A stretch of 64,000 nucleotides of DNA from Photobacterium sp. TLY01 (GCF_021432065.1 NZ_CP090365.1:1178001-1242000), one strand, 5' to 3'. Counted from the stretch's first letter, positions 27,976 to 37,545 are shown. Translations and numbers: made by a program. The notes: generated by a model not told the origin, from the letters alone.

Positions 27976-30900
27976 CTGGATAAATCCTCCACCCTGGACC
28001 TTTCCTATCATTTAAATCCCAATGCGGACCAACAGGCTCACCATGATCAAGATCAGGATGTAAACTCTCTGGACCATTTGGGTTCTTATAACCTCCATAT
28101 GGACCACCTTGAGGTTCTTTTCCCTTCCAAACCCATTCCTCACCGTCTTCACCTATAGGAGGCTTTGTTGGATCATCAAAGTCAAAATCAGGAATAGGAC
28201 AAACATTGGAGTCACCGGTACTCCCCTCCTCATTATTATAAACAATCCAATCAATTAAGGCAGCTCCTCCTATGGCTATACCGTACCCTACCCATTTGGG
28301 CCAAGCTGCATCTGTTGGATCTGGTATCGCTGTATCTGTGCCAATCCAGCCACCAACAACAGCAACTGCAGAATGACCTAAAGGATCAACATAATTTAGT
28401 GGGTTCCCAACCACATAAATAAATGGATTTACCCCACCAGTAAGCCCTATTGGATCATACTGAACATATCGTCCAGTTCTAGTGTCATAGTCCCTAAATA
28501 AATTATAACTTAGCCCTGACTCAGAATCGTTGTACTGCCCAGGTAACCCGATATTCAACAATATAGGTTGTGGTATTGATTCCAAAGTAACCCCAAACGG
28601 ACTCCTCGCCTGTTGCCAGATCAGGTTTTGTGCCTGAATCAGCCCGACCGGGGCGGACAGGTGATCACTCAGCACATCTGCAACCTGTCCATCTGCATCG
28701 ACAGTGACGGGGGCATAACCTGTGGCGCCGTAGGTATAATCTTTCTGACCCTGAGGACCAGATTCACGGAGTAAAGTGTTCCCCAGCCAGTAGAACTGCG
28801 TTTGTTCACCATTAACGGTTTTGCTGATCCGGCGTCCCAGAGGATCATAGGCATAGGCAGCTGTAACTTCGATGCTGGATTGCAGTGTGGTTTCACCATT
28901 TCCGGCATCTGCGCGGGTCACCCGCTCGCGCTGGTAACCGACCAAACGTTCTGCGTCGTTATAGGTGAAGGTTTCGATGGTGCTGCCGTCTTTACGGGTT
29001 TTCTTACTCAGATTACCGCGCTGGTCATATTCGTAGCTGAACTGATTATCTTCCAGCAACTTGCCGTCCGGGCTGTAAACACCGCCGAAGTCTAACCGGT
29101 TGCCTAATTCATCGTACTGATACTGATATTCACCAGTGACTGTGTTCGCCTGCACTAAGCGCTGGCTGGCATCATAGGCAAACGTCTGATTCACACCATC
29201 CTGAGTGATGCTTTCCAGCAGCCCCGACAGACTGTACTGATACTGCCAGTCTTTACTGAACGCGCCCTGATTGTAACGCCTTGAGGTTAAACGGTTTAAT
29301 GCATCGTACTGATTGGTTAACACCAGCCCGTCGGGTGTTTGCTGGCGGGTGAGAATCCCGTTGGCATTCCAGTTGAATGAATAGCTCCCCTGCGGCGTGG
29401 TCATGTTCTGGATCTGACCATTCGCATCATAGGCGTAACTGACGGGTGTTCCTGCGTTATCCCATTGTGCAATCTCACCAAATGGGGTGTAGCTGTACTG
29501 ATGGGTCAGCCCCTGACTGGTTTCCGACGTCAGCCTTGCCCATTGGTCATAGGCGCGAGTCAGGGTATCGTTGGCATTGCTGATTTTGGTCAGCTGACCA
29601 CGCGCATTGTAAGCGTATTCAACCACTTCCGAGCCAACCGACAGCGTGACCAGCCGTTTACCATCGTCATATTCATAACGGGTCAAGATTCCCATCGGGT
29701 CGGTACTGCTGGCCAGCAGATTATCAGTCCGGTAGGTATAGCTTTCTTTGCTGCCGTCATAACGGGTCAGCACACTCAGCCGACCATAGCTGTCGTAACT
29801 GTAGGTTTCCGAAGCGCCGTTGGGTGCAATCACAGCGGTCAGCTTTCCGGCCTCGTCGTATGTATAGCGGGTTTCAAGGCCCGCAGGGTCCCGCTCGCTG
29901 ACTTTACGGCCCAGCGCATCGTACTGATAACGCCAGCTTTGCCCGGCGGCATCCGTCGCTTGCGTTAAGTAGCCATTGCCGTCATAACTCAGGGTTTGGG
30001 TTTGCCCCAGTGCATTCACGACAGCAACTAGCTGCCCCTGATTGTTGTATGTGAAGGAAGTGACATTGCCTTCCGGGTCTGTGCTGTTGGCAAGCAAACC
30101 ATTTGCCAGATAACTGCGATGTGTCGTCTCCCCCTTCGGCGTGGTGACAGAGGTCAGATTGTGGCTGGCATCATAAGTCAGCAAGATGGTTCGGGATGCG
30201 CCACTGTCTGAGGTTTCAAGACTGCCATTGGCAGGCAGATAAACCATGGCATTCGGATACCGGCTTTCTCCCCGATACTGGTACTGCGTGATGAGATAAC
30301 CGTAATGCTGCTGCGTCACCCGATCGGCATCATCCCGGCTTACCGTCTGGCTGTAACCCATGGGATCGGTCACAGATGTCACATAGCCTTTTTCATCCCG
30401 CGTATACACGGTTTTGTAACCCAGTGGATCAATATCTTCGATGCGCTGACCACCCGCACTGAGTTTGAAACGCCAGTTCGCGCCGGTACTGTCTGTTTTG
30501 GTCACCCAGTCGGCACTGTAGTCGTAACTGAAGGTATTACTGCCCTCGGTGTAAGATTTCACGCGGGCGCCGTTGTAAGTCACCGAGGTCACTACAATGC
30601 CGGCTTCATCGCGGATTTCTTTCAGTTGACTGTAAACAAAAGCATCACCACTGGGCTGATACCGACCATACAGATAGGTTCGAGTCTCACCCGTAGGATC
30701 AGTGACAGCAACCAGTTCACCGTCCGCGTTGTAATCGTAAAGCCACTGGCGTCCGGCCTGGTCGGTCACGGCTTGCACACGACCACTCGCGTTATAAGCC
30801 AGTGTTAACGACTGAGAAAAGCCATTACTCAGTTCGATCAGGCGCTGATTTTCATCGTATTCATACTGCACCTGATTGTTGTTGCGGTCTGTTTTTCGCA

Positions 30901-31459
30901 GCACCAGCCCTGACGAAGAAAAGGTCACCGAGTGGCCTTGTTCAAAGGCAAGGGTTGGTGTTTCACCATCAATCAGGATTGCTTTCACGCGATCCGGCGA
31001 CTGATAGCCGCCTTGCCCGTCCGGCAGGAAAGTCATCCGGCGGCCATTGCCAACGCGATAGATAAATTTCGTGAGGGTTTCGACGCCACCATCAGCAGTC
31101 TCCTGCGTATCCGTGACTTTCAACAGAGAGATTTCGCAATTGAACGTCCAGCCTTTCCCGAAGGGACCATCTTTCGGGTCATTCGAGTTAAAGACCCGGC
31201 GAATCGACAAAGGCGTCGCTTGGCCCACGACCAAATCCACGTCATGCCAAACGAAGTGGCCGGTTTTTAAATAAACCGGGGAGCCCTGTTCACAACTACT
31301 CTCTTCACTTTCCGATTCACCGGGCCCAGGCTCATTTTTCGGATTATTGTTCAGCGTGGTATCGTGCCCCTGATCCCACGGGTAGTGATAGGCCAATAAA
31401 GGCGAACTGAATAACAGCGCACTGAAAAATGCCGTCACCGCTGCGAGTCTGATCTTCAT
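27953..31459 (-). CDS. Sec-exported RHS repeat protein with polymorphic toxin tip (Ntox37-like)
   Basis: The 1168-residue protein has a Sec signal peptide (MKIRLAAVTAFFSALLFSSP, cleavage near LAYH), a DUF6531-type start (SPVYLKTGHFVWHDVDLVVG, then RRVFNSND and FGKGW), a long series of YD repeats (about 190-960), and the RHS core end (PGQYNDSESGLSYN, GRYVQYDPIGL, about 985-1020). The tip (about 1020-1168) ends in ESLHPDLDHGEPVGPHWD and RIYPDGTVKPK, the pattern of polymorphic toxin type 37. There is no PAAR domain, so export by the Sec pathway is more likely than by a type VI spike. Its ATG overlaps the stop of the preceding small gene (ATGA), and an immunity-like gene overlaps its end. The toxin activity is not established. 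Confidence 0.9.
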   Translation of the reverse strand: MKIRLAAVTAFFSALLFSSPLLAYHYPWDQGHDTTLNNNPKNEPGPGESESEESSCEQGSPVYLKTGHFVWHDVDLVVGQATPLSIRRVFNSNDPKDGPFGKGWTFNCEISLLKVTDTQETADGGVETLTKFIYRVGNGRRMTFLPDGQGGYQSPDRVKAILIDGETPTLAFEQGHSVTFSSSGLVLRKTDRNNNQVQYEYDENQRLIELSNGFSQSLTLAYNASGRVQAVTDQAGRQWLYDYNADGELVAVTDPTGETRTYLYGRYQPSGDAFVYSQLKEIRDEAGIVVTSVTYNGARVKSYTEGSNTFSYDYSADWVTKTDSTGANWRFKLSAGGQRIEDIDPLGYKTVYTRDEKGYVTSVTDPMGYSQTVSRDDADRVTQQHYGYLITQYQYRGESRYPNAMVYLPANGSLETSDSGASRTILLTYDASHNLTSVTTPKGETTHRSYLANGLLANSTDPEGNVTSFTYNNQGQLVAVVNALGQTQTLSYDGNGYLTQATDAAGQSWRYQYDALGRKVSERDPAGLETRYTYDEAGKLTAVIAPNGASETYSYDSYGRLSVLTRYDGSKESYTYRTDNLLASSTDPMGILTRYEYDDGKRLVTLSVGSEVVEYAYNARGQLTKISNANDTLTRAYDQWARLTSETSQGLTHQYSYTPFGEIAQWDNAGTPVSYAYDANGQIQNMTTPQGSYSFNWNANGILTRQQTPDGLVLTNQYDALNRLTSRRYNQGAFSKDWQYQYSLSGLLESITQDGVNQTFAYDASQRLVQANTVTGEYQYQYDELGNRLDFGGVYSPDGKLLEDNQFSYEYDQRGNLSKKTRKDGSTIETFTYNDAERLVGYQRERVTRADAGNGETTLQSSIEVTAAYAYDPLGRRISKTVNGEQTQFYWLGNTLLRESGPQGQKDYTYGATGYAPVTVDADGQVADVLSDHLSAPVGLIQAQNLIWQQARSPFGVTLESIPQPILLNIGLPGQYNDSESGLSYNLFRDYDTRTGRYVQYDPIGLTGGVNPFIYVVGNPLNYVDPLGHSAVAVVGGWIGTDTAIPDPTDAAWPKWVGYGIAIGGAALIDWIVYNNEEGSTGDSNVCPIPDFDFDDPTKPPIGEDGEEWVWKGKEPQGGPYGGYKNPNGPESLHPDLDHGEPVGPHWDLNDRKGPGWRIYPDGTVKPK
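28593..29520 (-). repeat. RHS core segment repeated three times in the island
   Basis: This part of the full RHS core is repeated nearly base for base at 24139-25065 and, for its 3' third, at 26919-27283. All copies are in the same orientation. Such repeats allow recombination that swaps the toxin tip of the full gene or deletes the material between copies. Confidence 0.85.
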
Positions 31460-31869
31460 GATGCATTCTCCTCTGCGGGAACCGTTTCAGGCTGGATAGC
31501 ACGAATAGATTGCGTGTACTGATTGAATCGTGTCTTTATCTGCTCCAGCTGTGCCTGTTTTTCCGGATGAGACAGCAGGTAAACGGTAATATCCCCTTCA
31601 TGCACAACGCCAAAACGCGCATGTTCTGCCGGTGAACAATCATAACGTGCGAAGGCTGCATTCACTTTCTGCGCAGTCTCCGAGTCGGCTTCATACATCA
31701 AATCCACATTGGCCTGTTGCTGTAGCAAGATCAGGCGTTGCGCCATTCCATCCACCGTATGCTGGCGTGACTCAATCTCAATGGAAACATACTGCTCAAT
31801 ACTCAGATTGCATGCGGCCATAACGGGCGCTGTTACCCATGCGAACAATACGGCAATAAGAAATTTCAT
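31456..31869 (-). CDS. Small exported protein encoded just before the RHS gene
   Basis: The 137-residue protein starts MKFLIAVLFAWVTAPVMAAC, a signal peptide. The cysteine directly after AA could be lipidated, though the residue at -3 is Met rather than Leu. A second Cys (YDCSPAEH) could pair with the first. The rest is helical and polar, with an acidic C terminus. The start at 31869 is the one that yields a signal peptide; a longer reading from 32013 lies in the end of the upstream gene. Four-base overlap with the RHS start implies coupled translation, so it may be a periplasmic chaperone or accessory of RHS export. No family is recognised. Confidence 0.75.
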   Translation of the reverse strand: MKFLIAVLFAWVTAPVMAACNLSIEQYVSIEIESRQHTVDGMAQRLILLQQQANVDLMYEADSETAQKVNAAFARYDCSPAEHARFGVVHEGDITVYLLSHPEKQAQLEQIKTRFNQYTQSIRAIQPETVPAEENAS

Positions 31870-31906
31870 AGTCTGCTTACCTGTAATTTGATAAGACGAA
31901 CGATCA

Positions 31907-34324
31907 TTAGTAATACACCCGCTGGACGGTATATAGGTACGGGCTGACATAGCCTTGCGGGTCGATGGCACGGATGCCGAGGCGATATTTCCCGGGAGCA
32001 ACTCCATTACCATCGTCGGCTTTCACGTCCCAGATGAGTTGCTGATTCCCTGCAGCCACATTGCTGAATAATTGCCGCCGAACCAGTGCACCGGTATCGA
32101 TATCGCTGACGCGAAGTTCAATATCCGCAGGTTTATTCAGTGAGAAAGACAGATGACTGTTGCCATCGCTGGTTTCGGTATGGGTATTCGGTACCACGAT
32201 AGAAGGCTGTGCCTTAAAGCTGTTCAGCACCGGGCCGGAGGACAAAAAGATGGTATTATCCCCCATCGAATATCCCCAAATCCCAAACAGGAACTTGTTC
32301 GAAGCGGTCGTCACAACCGGCTTGCCATCATCGCCCAAACCACTCCACACGATTCTGTGTTTACCTTTCCCCAGCGGTTCACGGTTTTTAAAGGTCACCA
32401 AGCGGGTATTCGTATTGAATAACCCCATAAACGCCGTCACCTCAGAAGGCTTGTTCAGCGTAAACTCAATCACCAAAGGTTTGTTGTTATAGGGCTCAAA
32501 AGTGCTGGGGATCCGGCTGCGACTGGGGTTATAGACCGCGCCACTAGTAGAAGGACGTAAATCAAAACGCACAACCCTGCCGTCTTTGCGATAGTTCAGC
32601 ACGGCATAATAATCGCCCTGTGGCAGTGGCTGTCCCTGAGCATCCAGTCCATTCCAGATATCTTCATAAGCGCCTGCCTCCCTCTCCTGCCAGGGAACAA
32701 GCGTACGGACGATCTGACCCAGGCGATCTTCAATTTGTATGGTCAGCGACAGATTGGCACTGATCACGGTTTTCACCCGTGCGGCCTGCCCGGCTGTCGG
32801 ATCGATACTGTTGCCAATAATGCTCAGGCTCAGACTTTCCTGTACCGTGACCTGCTGAACATCTTTGGCACTGCTGCCGTCACTGAACTGCACCGTCAGT
32901 GTGGGAAAAAAGGTGCCGGCACTTTTGTAAACCCACTGAACCGGATCCAGGGTAGAAGTGATTTCATCGGTGAGCCCATCGCCATCGAAATCCCAGAGCA
33001 AATCCTGAACAGCCACTGAATCCTTGTGGGTGACCGCCGGTGTCAAAGTCACCGTCAGCGGAGCATCCCCTGCCGGGTTATCTAGTGAAACACGGGCCGT
33101 CGGTGAGTCCGGATCCACAGCGCGAATTTCAATATTCGGTAACGCAACCCGGGTTTGTTTGCCCAGCGTGTCGGTCACAGACACGGACGCCTGAAAATTG
33201 CCGACTTGCTCAAAAGTAAAGCTCACGGTTCCGGCAGTATCACTGGTCGTATCCACCTGCCCATCACCGTTAAAGTCCCACGCAACGCTCGCGATCCCCT
33301 CATTATCTGTTGCACTTGCCGTAAATTGCACAGTCAGGGGCACATGACCATTGGTTTGATTCACTGTGGCACTGACAACAGGCGCTGCATTCTCCACATC
33401 AATGTCAATATACCCCGTATCTTTCCGACCAATGGAGTCGGTAATTTCCAATGCTGTCTGATAAGTACCGGGCATATTGAAGGTATAACTCTGGCTTCTG
33501 CCAACGGTATCCTGGCGATCGAATACCCCGTCACCATCAAAATCCCAGCGATAATAATTAATCGCTTTATCCGTTGTAATATTCGGACTGAACAAGACTT
33601 TCAGCGGCGCTTCACCGGAAGCCGGCATGGCGATAATTTCCGATTGAATCGGCACCGAAATTTCAGCGAGCAAAGAAAACTGTGCTTCTGACTGATTACC
33701 CCAGGTATCTTCCGCTTTCACAACCAGAGTAAATTCACCATCTGCCCAGGGAGAAAGCGGCTTGATGATTAAATTATCTTCCAGCCATTCCAACGCAAAT
33801 TCAGTATTCTTTGTTGATGTAACTGTATAGTCTGCAGGCTCCTGAGACAGATGCGCATCTGTCACCTGTACAATCACTGGCTGATATTCACTTGTCAGCG
33901 GCTCATTGACTTCCGGACTGATGAGGGAAATATCCGGTCCGCTCAGATCAGCTTCACCGAGATACACCCATGGTCCCCAGGGCGATAAACTGCCCGGCTC
34001 CAACCAAATCGTCCACCAGGCTGCAAGATAGAGCTTCCCATTGAAAAACACCGCATCGCCATGGCGGTAAACCTCATGACGGGACCAGGCAGGCGGCAAA
34101 CTGTTCATGTAAATCGGCGTCCAGACATGAGGAGAAACGTCCGGTTGTTCACCCCGGTTCCAGAATTTCGCCAGATATAAATGATCGTCATACACGACAA
34201 GATCTTTCCCCCGATAAATCTGGGTTTCCTGCCATGGGGGGGCATCAAATAATTCAACGGCTACCGCCTGACAACTTGTCATCAATACAAATGCCAAGAC
34301 GACATAATGAAAAGCTTTCATCAT
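31907..34324 (-). CDS. Secreted protein with two chitin-binding type 3 modules, PKD domains and FlgD-Ig domains
   Basis: The 805-residue protein has a signal peptide (about 1-22) and two CBM5/12-type modules (about 28-72 and 77-126) with the expected aromatic residues (APPWQETQIYRGKDLVVYDD; LPPAWSRHEVYRHGDAVFFN). Next come an Ig-like segment (about 130-220), three PKD domains (each with YYRWDFDGDGVFD-like phrases, about 235-510) and two or three FlgD-type Ig domains (about 520-805; for example AYEDIWNGLDAQGQPLPQGD). It would be exported and could bind chitin or peptidoglycan-like glycans. It is 37 bases upstream of the small Cys protein gene and in line with the RHS gene. No catalytic domain is visible, so a scaffold or attachment role is inferred. 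Confidence 0.85.
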   Translation of the reverse strand: MMKAFHYVVLAFVLMTSCQAVAVELFDAPPWQETQIYRGKDLVVYDDHLYLAKFWNRGEQPDVSPHVWTPIYMNSLPPAWSRHEVYRHGDAVFFNGKLYLAAWWTIWLEPGSLSPWGPWVYLGEADLSGPDISLISPEVNEPLTSEYQPVIVQVTDAHLSQEPADYTVTSTKNTEFALEWLEDNLIIKPLSPWADGEFTLVVKAEDTWGNQSEAQFSLLAEISVPIQSEIIAMPASGEAPLKVLFSPNITTDKAINYYRWDFDGDGVFDRQDTVGRSQSYTFNMPGTYQTALEITDSIGRKDTGYIDIDVENAAPVVSATVNQTNGHVPLTVQFTASATDNEGIASVAWDFNGDGQVDTTSDTAGTVSFTFEQVGNFQASVSVTDTLGKQTRVALPNIEIRAVDPDSPTARVSLDNPAGDAPLTVTLTPAVTHKDSVAVQDLLWDFDGDGLTDEITSTLDPVQWVYKSAGTFFPTLTVQFSDGSSAKDVQQVTVQESLSLSIIGNSIDPTAGQAARVKTVISANLSLTIQIEDRLGQIVRTLVPWQEREAGAYEDIWNGLDAQGQPLPQGDYYAVLNYRKDGRVVRFDLRPSTSGAVYNPSRSRIPSTFEPYNNKPLVIEFTLNKPSEVTAFMGLFNTNTRLVTFKNREPLGKGKHRIVWSGLGDDGKPVVTTASNKFLFGIWGYSMGDNTIFLSSGPVLNSFKAQPSIVVPNTHTETSDGNSHLSFSLNKPADIELRVSDIDTGALVRRQLFSNVAAGNQQLIWDVKADDGNGVAPGKYRLGIRAIDPQGYVSPYLYTVQRVYY

Positions 34325-34551
34325 GCTTCCTTTGAATAAACCTGAGGATAAATGAATAGAAAAAGCCTAGACAACGAGAGCCGCTGTTCGTTTACTTTTT
34401 AATGTGGATTATCAGAAAGGTGAGAAGCAGCAATTTGCTATGAAAATGACAACACCATCAGTTTCTTTCAGAGGCGCTTGTTTTGTTTGTGCGCGGTATT
34501 ACGGTCAGTGAAATATCAAGAAACGCACCAACAAATAGCCCTGAGAAACAA

Positions 34552-35634
34552 TTATTCATTCACAAATTTAACGGACGAAACACCCACCTGTCCGTCGAAT
34601 CCGGTAATGTTAACTGTCAGATAATGAACGCCCTTCGAATAATTAGAGGGCTTAAATTGCCAGGTAAAAGGTACATAGCCCTGTTCTTCTTCCGAAACGA
34701 ACTCACCGTCAATGAAAAAGCCGACTTCATATAAACTCTCTTCAACCAGGCCGCGATCCTGTTGGGGAATATCGACTTCGACGGTGGCCAGTTGGCTCTC
34801 CGGGTGTTGTTTTAACCTCAATTGTACACGTGGATCCAAAGGCAGGTATTTGGGTTTGAAAAAGACCTTAGAAAGTAATTGCCCGTTTCGCGTTTCCTGA
34901 ATACTGGCTCGCTGATCCGCAGATTGTTCAGGGTATCCCAAAGACTGACGCCAATGTGTGTAGCTTTTTGCTTCATTCCGCCATGTGATAATACTGTTAT
35001 CAGGGAGCTGATACGCCGTTGCCATCACAGCGAAATTTTCCAGACCGGTAAACGGAAACACATCTGAAGTATCGCGACCATTCCACTGAATCACATGGGC
35101 CCCCGCCGCTTTGGGTTGCCAATTAACAATGGTGCGTAACATTGCCCCTGATTGAATGCCAGCACGCATCAAAACCCGGGCTGGTCTATCCAGGTTAATT
35201 TTCAAGCGGTGAGGCGACTCTATGGTGAGTGGCACATGCTCAATCACTTCCCCACCAGAACTGTCTTGAGGGGAAACAGAAATTAATGTTCCGTTTTGCC
35301 GGTAACGAATCACAGGAAACCAGGCTTCGTTTGGCACTGGCTGATTCCGCATGTCCGCCCCGTTCCAGGACAACTTGAGTACACCTGCAGCTGTAGATTG
35401 CATCGGATATAAAGTCTTCACCAAATCACCATCAGGCGAGACAATATCAACCTGAAGCTCAGTTGCCTCAGCCACACGAATCATGATCGGAAATTGCTGA
35501 TCGCGTGCAATATCAAACGTATGAGAAGTAAAGGATTCTATTACAAAAGGATGCGAATCAGCCTGAGCAAACCATGGAAACACTGTCATCATGACAAACA
35601 CTAACCAAGCATAACGACTTTCCATTATTTTCAC
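34552..35634 (-). CDS. Exported protein with FlgD-type Ig domains
   Basis: The 360-residue protein (GTG start) has a signal peptide (cleavage near FAQA), and at least two FlgD-Ig-like domains (SWNGADMRNQPVPNEAWFPV; IQWNGRDTSDVFPF), the same module type as at the C terminus of the chitin-binding protein downstream. The GTG is supported by GGAG eight bases upstream and by the four-base overlap GTGA with the stop of the beta-propeller gene. There is no catalytic motif. The 227 bases between this gene and the next contain no clear terminator, so one transcript through the island is possible. The function is unknown. Confidence 0.8.
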   Translation of the reverse strand: MKIMESRYAWLVFVMMTVFPWFAQADSHPFVIESFTSHTFDIARDQQFPIMIRVAEATELQVDIVSPDGDLVKTLYPMQSTAAGVLKLSWNGADMRNQPVPNEAWFPVIRYRQNGTLISVSPQDSSGGEVIEHVPLTIESPHRLKINLDRPARVLMRAGIQSGAMLRTIVNWQPKAAGAHVIQWNGRDTSDVFPFTGLENFAVMATAYQLPDNSIITWRNEAKSYTHWRQSLGYPEQSADQRASIQETRNGQLLSKVFFKPKYLPLDPRVQLRLKQHPESQLATVEVDIPQQDRGLVEESLYEVGFFIDGEFVSEEEQGYVPFTWQFKPSNYSKGVHYLTVNITGFDGQVGVSSVKFVNE

Positions 35635-36485
35635 TGTGTAATCTCCAAATCCCTGATATCGCGAATATGATCCAGCTGGATCTGTTTTTCACCCTCGTCA
35701 CTCATTTGCATTAACTGGCCGCGACCACCTGTCCGGCGTACGAAAAAAAGCTCGCCAGTGTGTAACAATGATGGCCAGAGATCTGTGCCATCCGTTCGGG
35801 TCAGCTGTGTTGATTCTCCGGATTTGTTGGTTTGCCACAGCTGAAAATGCTTTTTCGTTCGTAAGCTATACACAGTCCGTTGCTGATGCGTATCCCAGAT
35901 CGGATACCTTAATATTCCATTGTGCAGCGTCAGTTGCTTTGCATCGCGAGTCGCCCGATCTTTTACCCAAGCTTCCTGAACAATCCCACCGCAGTCCAGC
36001 ATGCATGTGACAACACTGAACATGTATTTATCGTCATTTGCGCTTGGGTCAAATATTTTACCAAGCTGTTGATGAATATCTGAAAAATGCTGGCGCTGCG
36101 GTTGCCAAACCGACAGTGCTGTATACTCACTTTTTCGTTCAAACAATCGGATGGCAATGAGTTCCTGTCCTTTCCTGCTGAGTCGAATTTGCGTAAAAGC
36201 ATCCCGAGCGTCATTTAACACTAAGATTTGTGTGGCAGCGTTTTGCCTTTCAGCAATGGTGCCGTCGGCATAAATGAACACCATACGATCCGCTGATGGC
36301 GACCAGGTGAATTCTCTGGGCTCAATCAAATCGTAGACCAGCTCAGGCTGGCCACTTTCACCCACAGTAAATGCCCGCCAGCCTTCCGCTGTCAGACCAA
36401 TAAACGACATTCCGCGGGGTAAATCCTGTGCCAGGCTCAACGACGGTAGCCATAAGGCAACAAGAAAGATGAGCCATGCTTTCAT
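35631..36485 (-). CDS. Exported TolB-like beta-propeller protein
   Basis: The 284-residue protein has a signal peptide (MKAWLIFLVALWLPSLSLA) and repeated PD40/TolB-like blades (FTWSPSADRMVFIYADGT; LRYPIWDTHQQRTVYSL; TDLWPSLLHTGELFFVRR). The start at 36485 gives the signal peptide and overlaps the stop of the upstream membrane gene by four bases (ATGA); a longer reading from 36668 adds unrelated residues. Two Cys close together (VVTCMLDCGG) may form a disulfide, of interest beside a rhodanese and a ferric-reductase-like protein. Beta-propellers of this type usually bind other proteins in the periplasm. The partner is not known. Confidence 0.8.
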   Translation of the reverse strand: MKAWLIFLVALWLPSLSLAQDLPRGMSFIGLTAEGWRAFTVGESGQPELVYDLIEPREFTWSPSADRMVFIYADGTIAERQNAATQILVLNDARDAFTQIRLSRKGQELIAIRLFERKSEYTALSVWQPQRQHFSDIHQQLGKIFDPSANDDKYMFSVVTCMLDCGGIVQEAWVKDRATRDAKQLTLHNGILRYPIWDTHQQRTVYSLRTKKHFQLWQTNKSGESTQLTRTDGTDLWPSLLHTGELFFVRRTGGRGQLMQMSDEGEKQIQLDHIRDIRDLEITQ

Positions 36486-37129
36486 CCTGTACTGACCCTT
36501 CGCATTGGTTTCAGACGAAGCAATAATCTTCGGAGAATACCGATACCAATCAGTATCATCAGCACAATCAACACCATCTGTATGATGGGATGACGCGACT
36601 CCGTACCGATTGACAAAGCGTGCCAGGCAGCCAGATAAAACGCTGGCATCGCAAACAGGTGCCCCCATTTTTGCAATGTCCCGGACAGCCAGATTCTGGC
36701 AAAAACAGCCGACAGGATCAGAATCAGCGCAACCAGCCCTACCGTAATTCGCGCGTGATAATAATCGTCAATATCCGGCAGTAAAAAATGGCCTGTAAAG
36801 TGACCGCTTCTGAGTGAAGTTGCCGCAATGAAGCCACTGACATGGAGCAATACCATCAGGAGCACACTTACCCCGACCCAACGATGCACCCTTTGCTTGT
36901 TTGCAAAACTGAATTTGACTTGAAATAGCCCGATGAGCGCCTGAACACCAAAAAGGAGCAGAGAAATCAAAGCCGCCAGTTTAGACAGGACGTAAACCCC
37001 CTGACCCGCAGGGACGACATCAGTGAAATACAGAAGCGGATTGCCGGTATTTTTGCTCCATACGATCAGCGGCAAAAACACGACAAACAGCGTTACAAAT
37101 AAACATTGCACCCGATTGATTTTCAACAT
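36482..37129 (-). CDS. Ferric-reductase-like heme membrane protein
   Basis: The 215-residue protein has about six membrane helices. His residues fall in pairs on two of them (HRWVGVSVLLMVLLH; KWGHLFAMPAFYLAAWH), the pattern of bis-His heme b sites in ferric-reductase-like transmembrane domains (the family of MsrQ/YedZ and NOX). No FAD or NAD domain is attached, so it would pass electrons to or from a partner. The start at 37129 is supported by GGGAG seven bases upstream; an earlier ATG at 37147 has no Shine-Dalgarno. It is tightly packed between rhodanese and propeller genes, which suggests a redox step linked to the exported proteins. Confidence 0.75.
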   Translation of the reverse strand: MLKINRVQCLFVTLFVVFLPLIVWSKNTGNPLLYFTDVVPAGQGVYVLSKLAALISLLLFGVQALIGLFQVKFSFANKQRVHRWVGVSVLLMVLLHVSGFIAATSLRSGHFTGHFLLPDIDDYYHARITVGLVALILILSAVFARIWLSGTLQKWGHLFAMPAFYLAAWHALSIGTESRHPIIQMVLIVLMILIGIGILRRLLLRLKPMRRVSTG

Positions 37130-37149
37130 CACCACTCCCTGGCTCATGG

Positions 37150-37545
37150 TTATTGTTCAGTTGGGAGTCCGGCGGAACGCCAGCCATTTAAACCCGCCGG
37201 TTCCATTAAAACAACATTCTTGAGCCCTTTATTCTGCAGTGCTTTTGCTGTTTCAAAACCGCGGAAGTCTTTCAAACAATACGGGACAACATAGCCATAA
37301 CCTTCCATATCTGAAACATTAAGCTCATTGATTTCTCGCAGTGGAATATTGATGGCGCCCGGAATGTGCGATTCTGCATATTCATCCGGTTCTCGGGTAT
37401 CAATGAACAATACAGCCCCTTCACGTTGTGCTTTTGCCAGCACCTCAACCTTTTCCTGAGTCACACCATGCGCATATTCAGCGCTGAACCAGTTTGCCTG
37501 CGACTGAAAAGCCAGCAACCCGAATAAACATACAAAAAACCGCAT
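37150..37545 (-). CDS. Periplasmic single-domain rhodanese
   Basis: The 131-residue protein has a short signal peptide (MRFFVCLFGLLAFQSQA) and one rhodanese domain: LFIDTREPDEYAESHIPGAI, then the active-site loop with Cys (PYCLKDFRGFETA), then GLNGWRSAGLP at the end. The Cys and the loop are intact, so sulfur transfer or a thiol-redox role in the periplasm is possible. The start at 37545 follows AAGGATTGGCA. It is the first gene of the minus-strand island operon; the lamB control region is upstream on the other strand. Confidence 0.88.
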   Translation of the reverse strand: MRFFVCLFGLLAFQSQANWFSAEYAHGVTQEKVEVLAKAQREGAVLFIDTREPDEYAESHIPGAINIPLREINELNVSDMEGYGYVVPYCLKDFRGFETAKALQNKGLKNVVLMEPAGLNGWRSAGLPTEQ

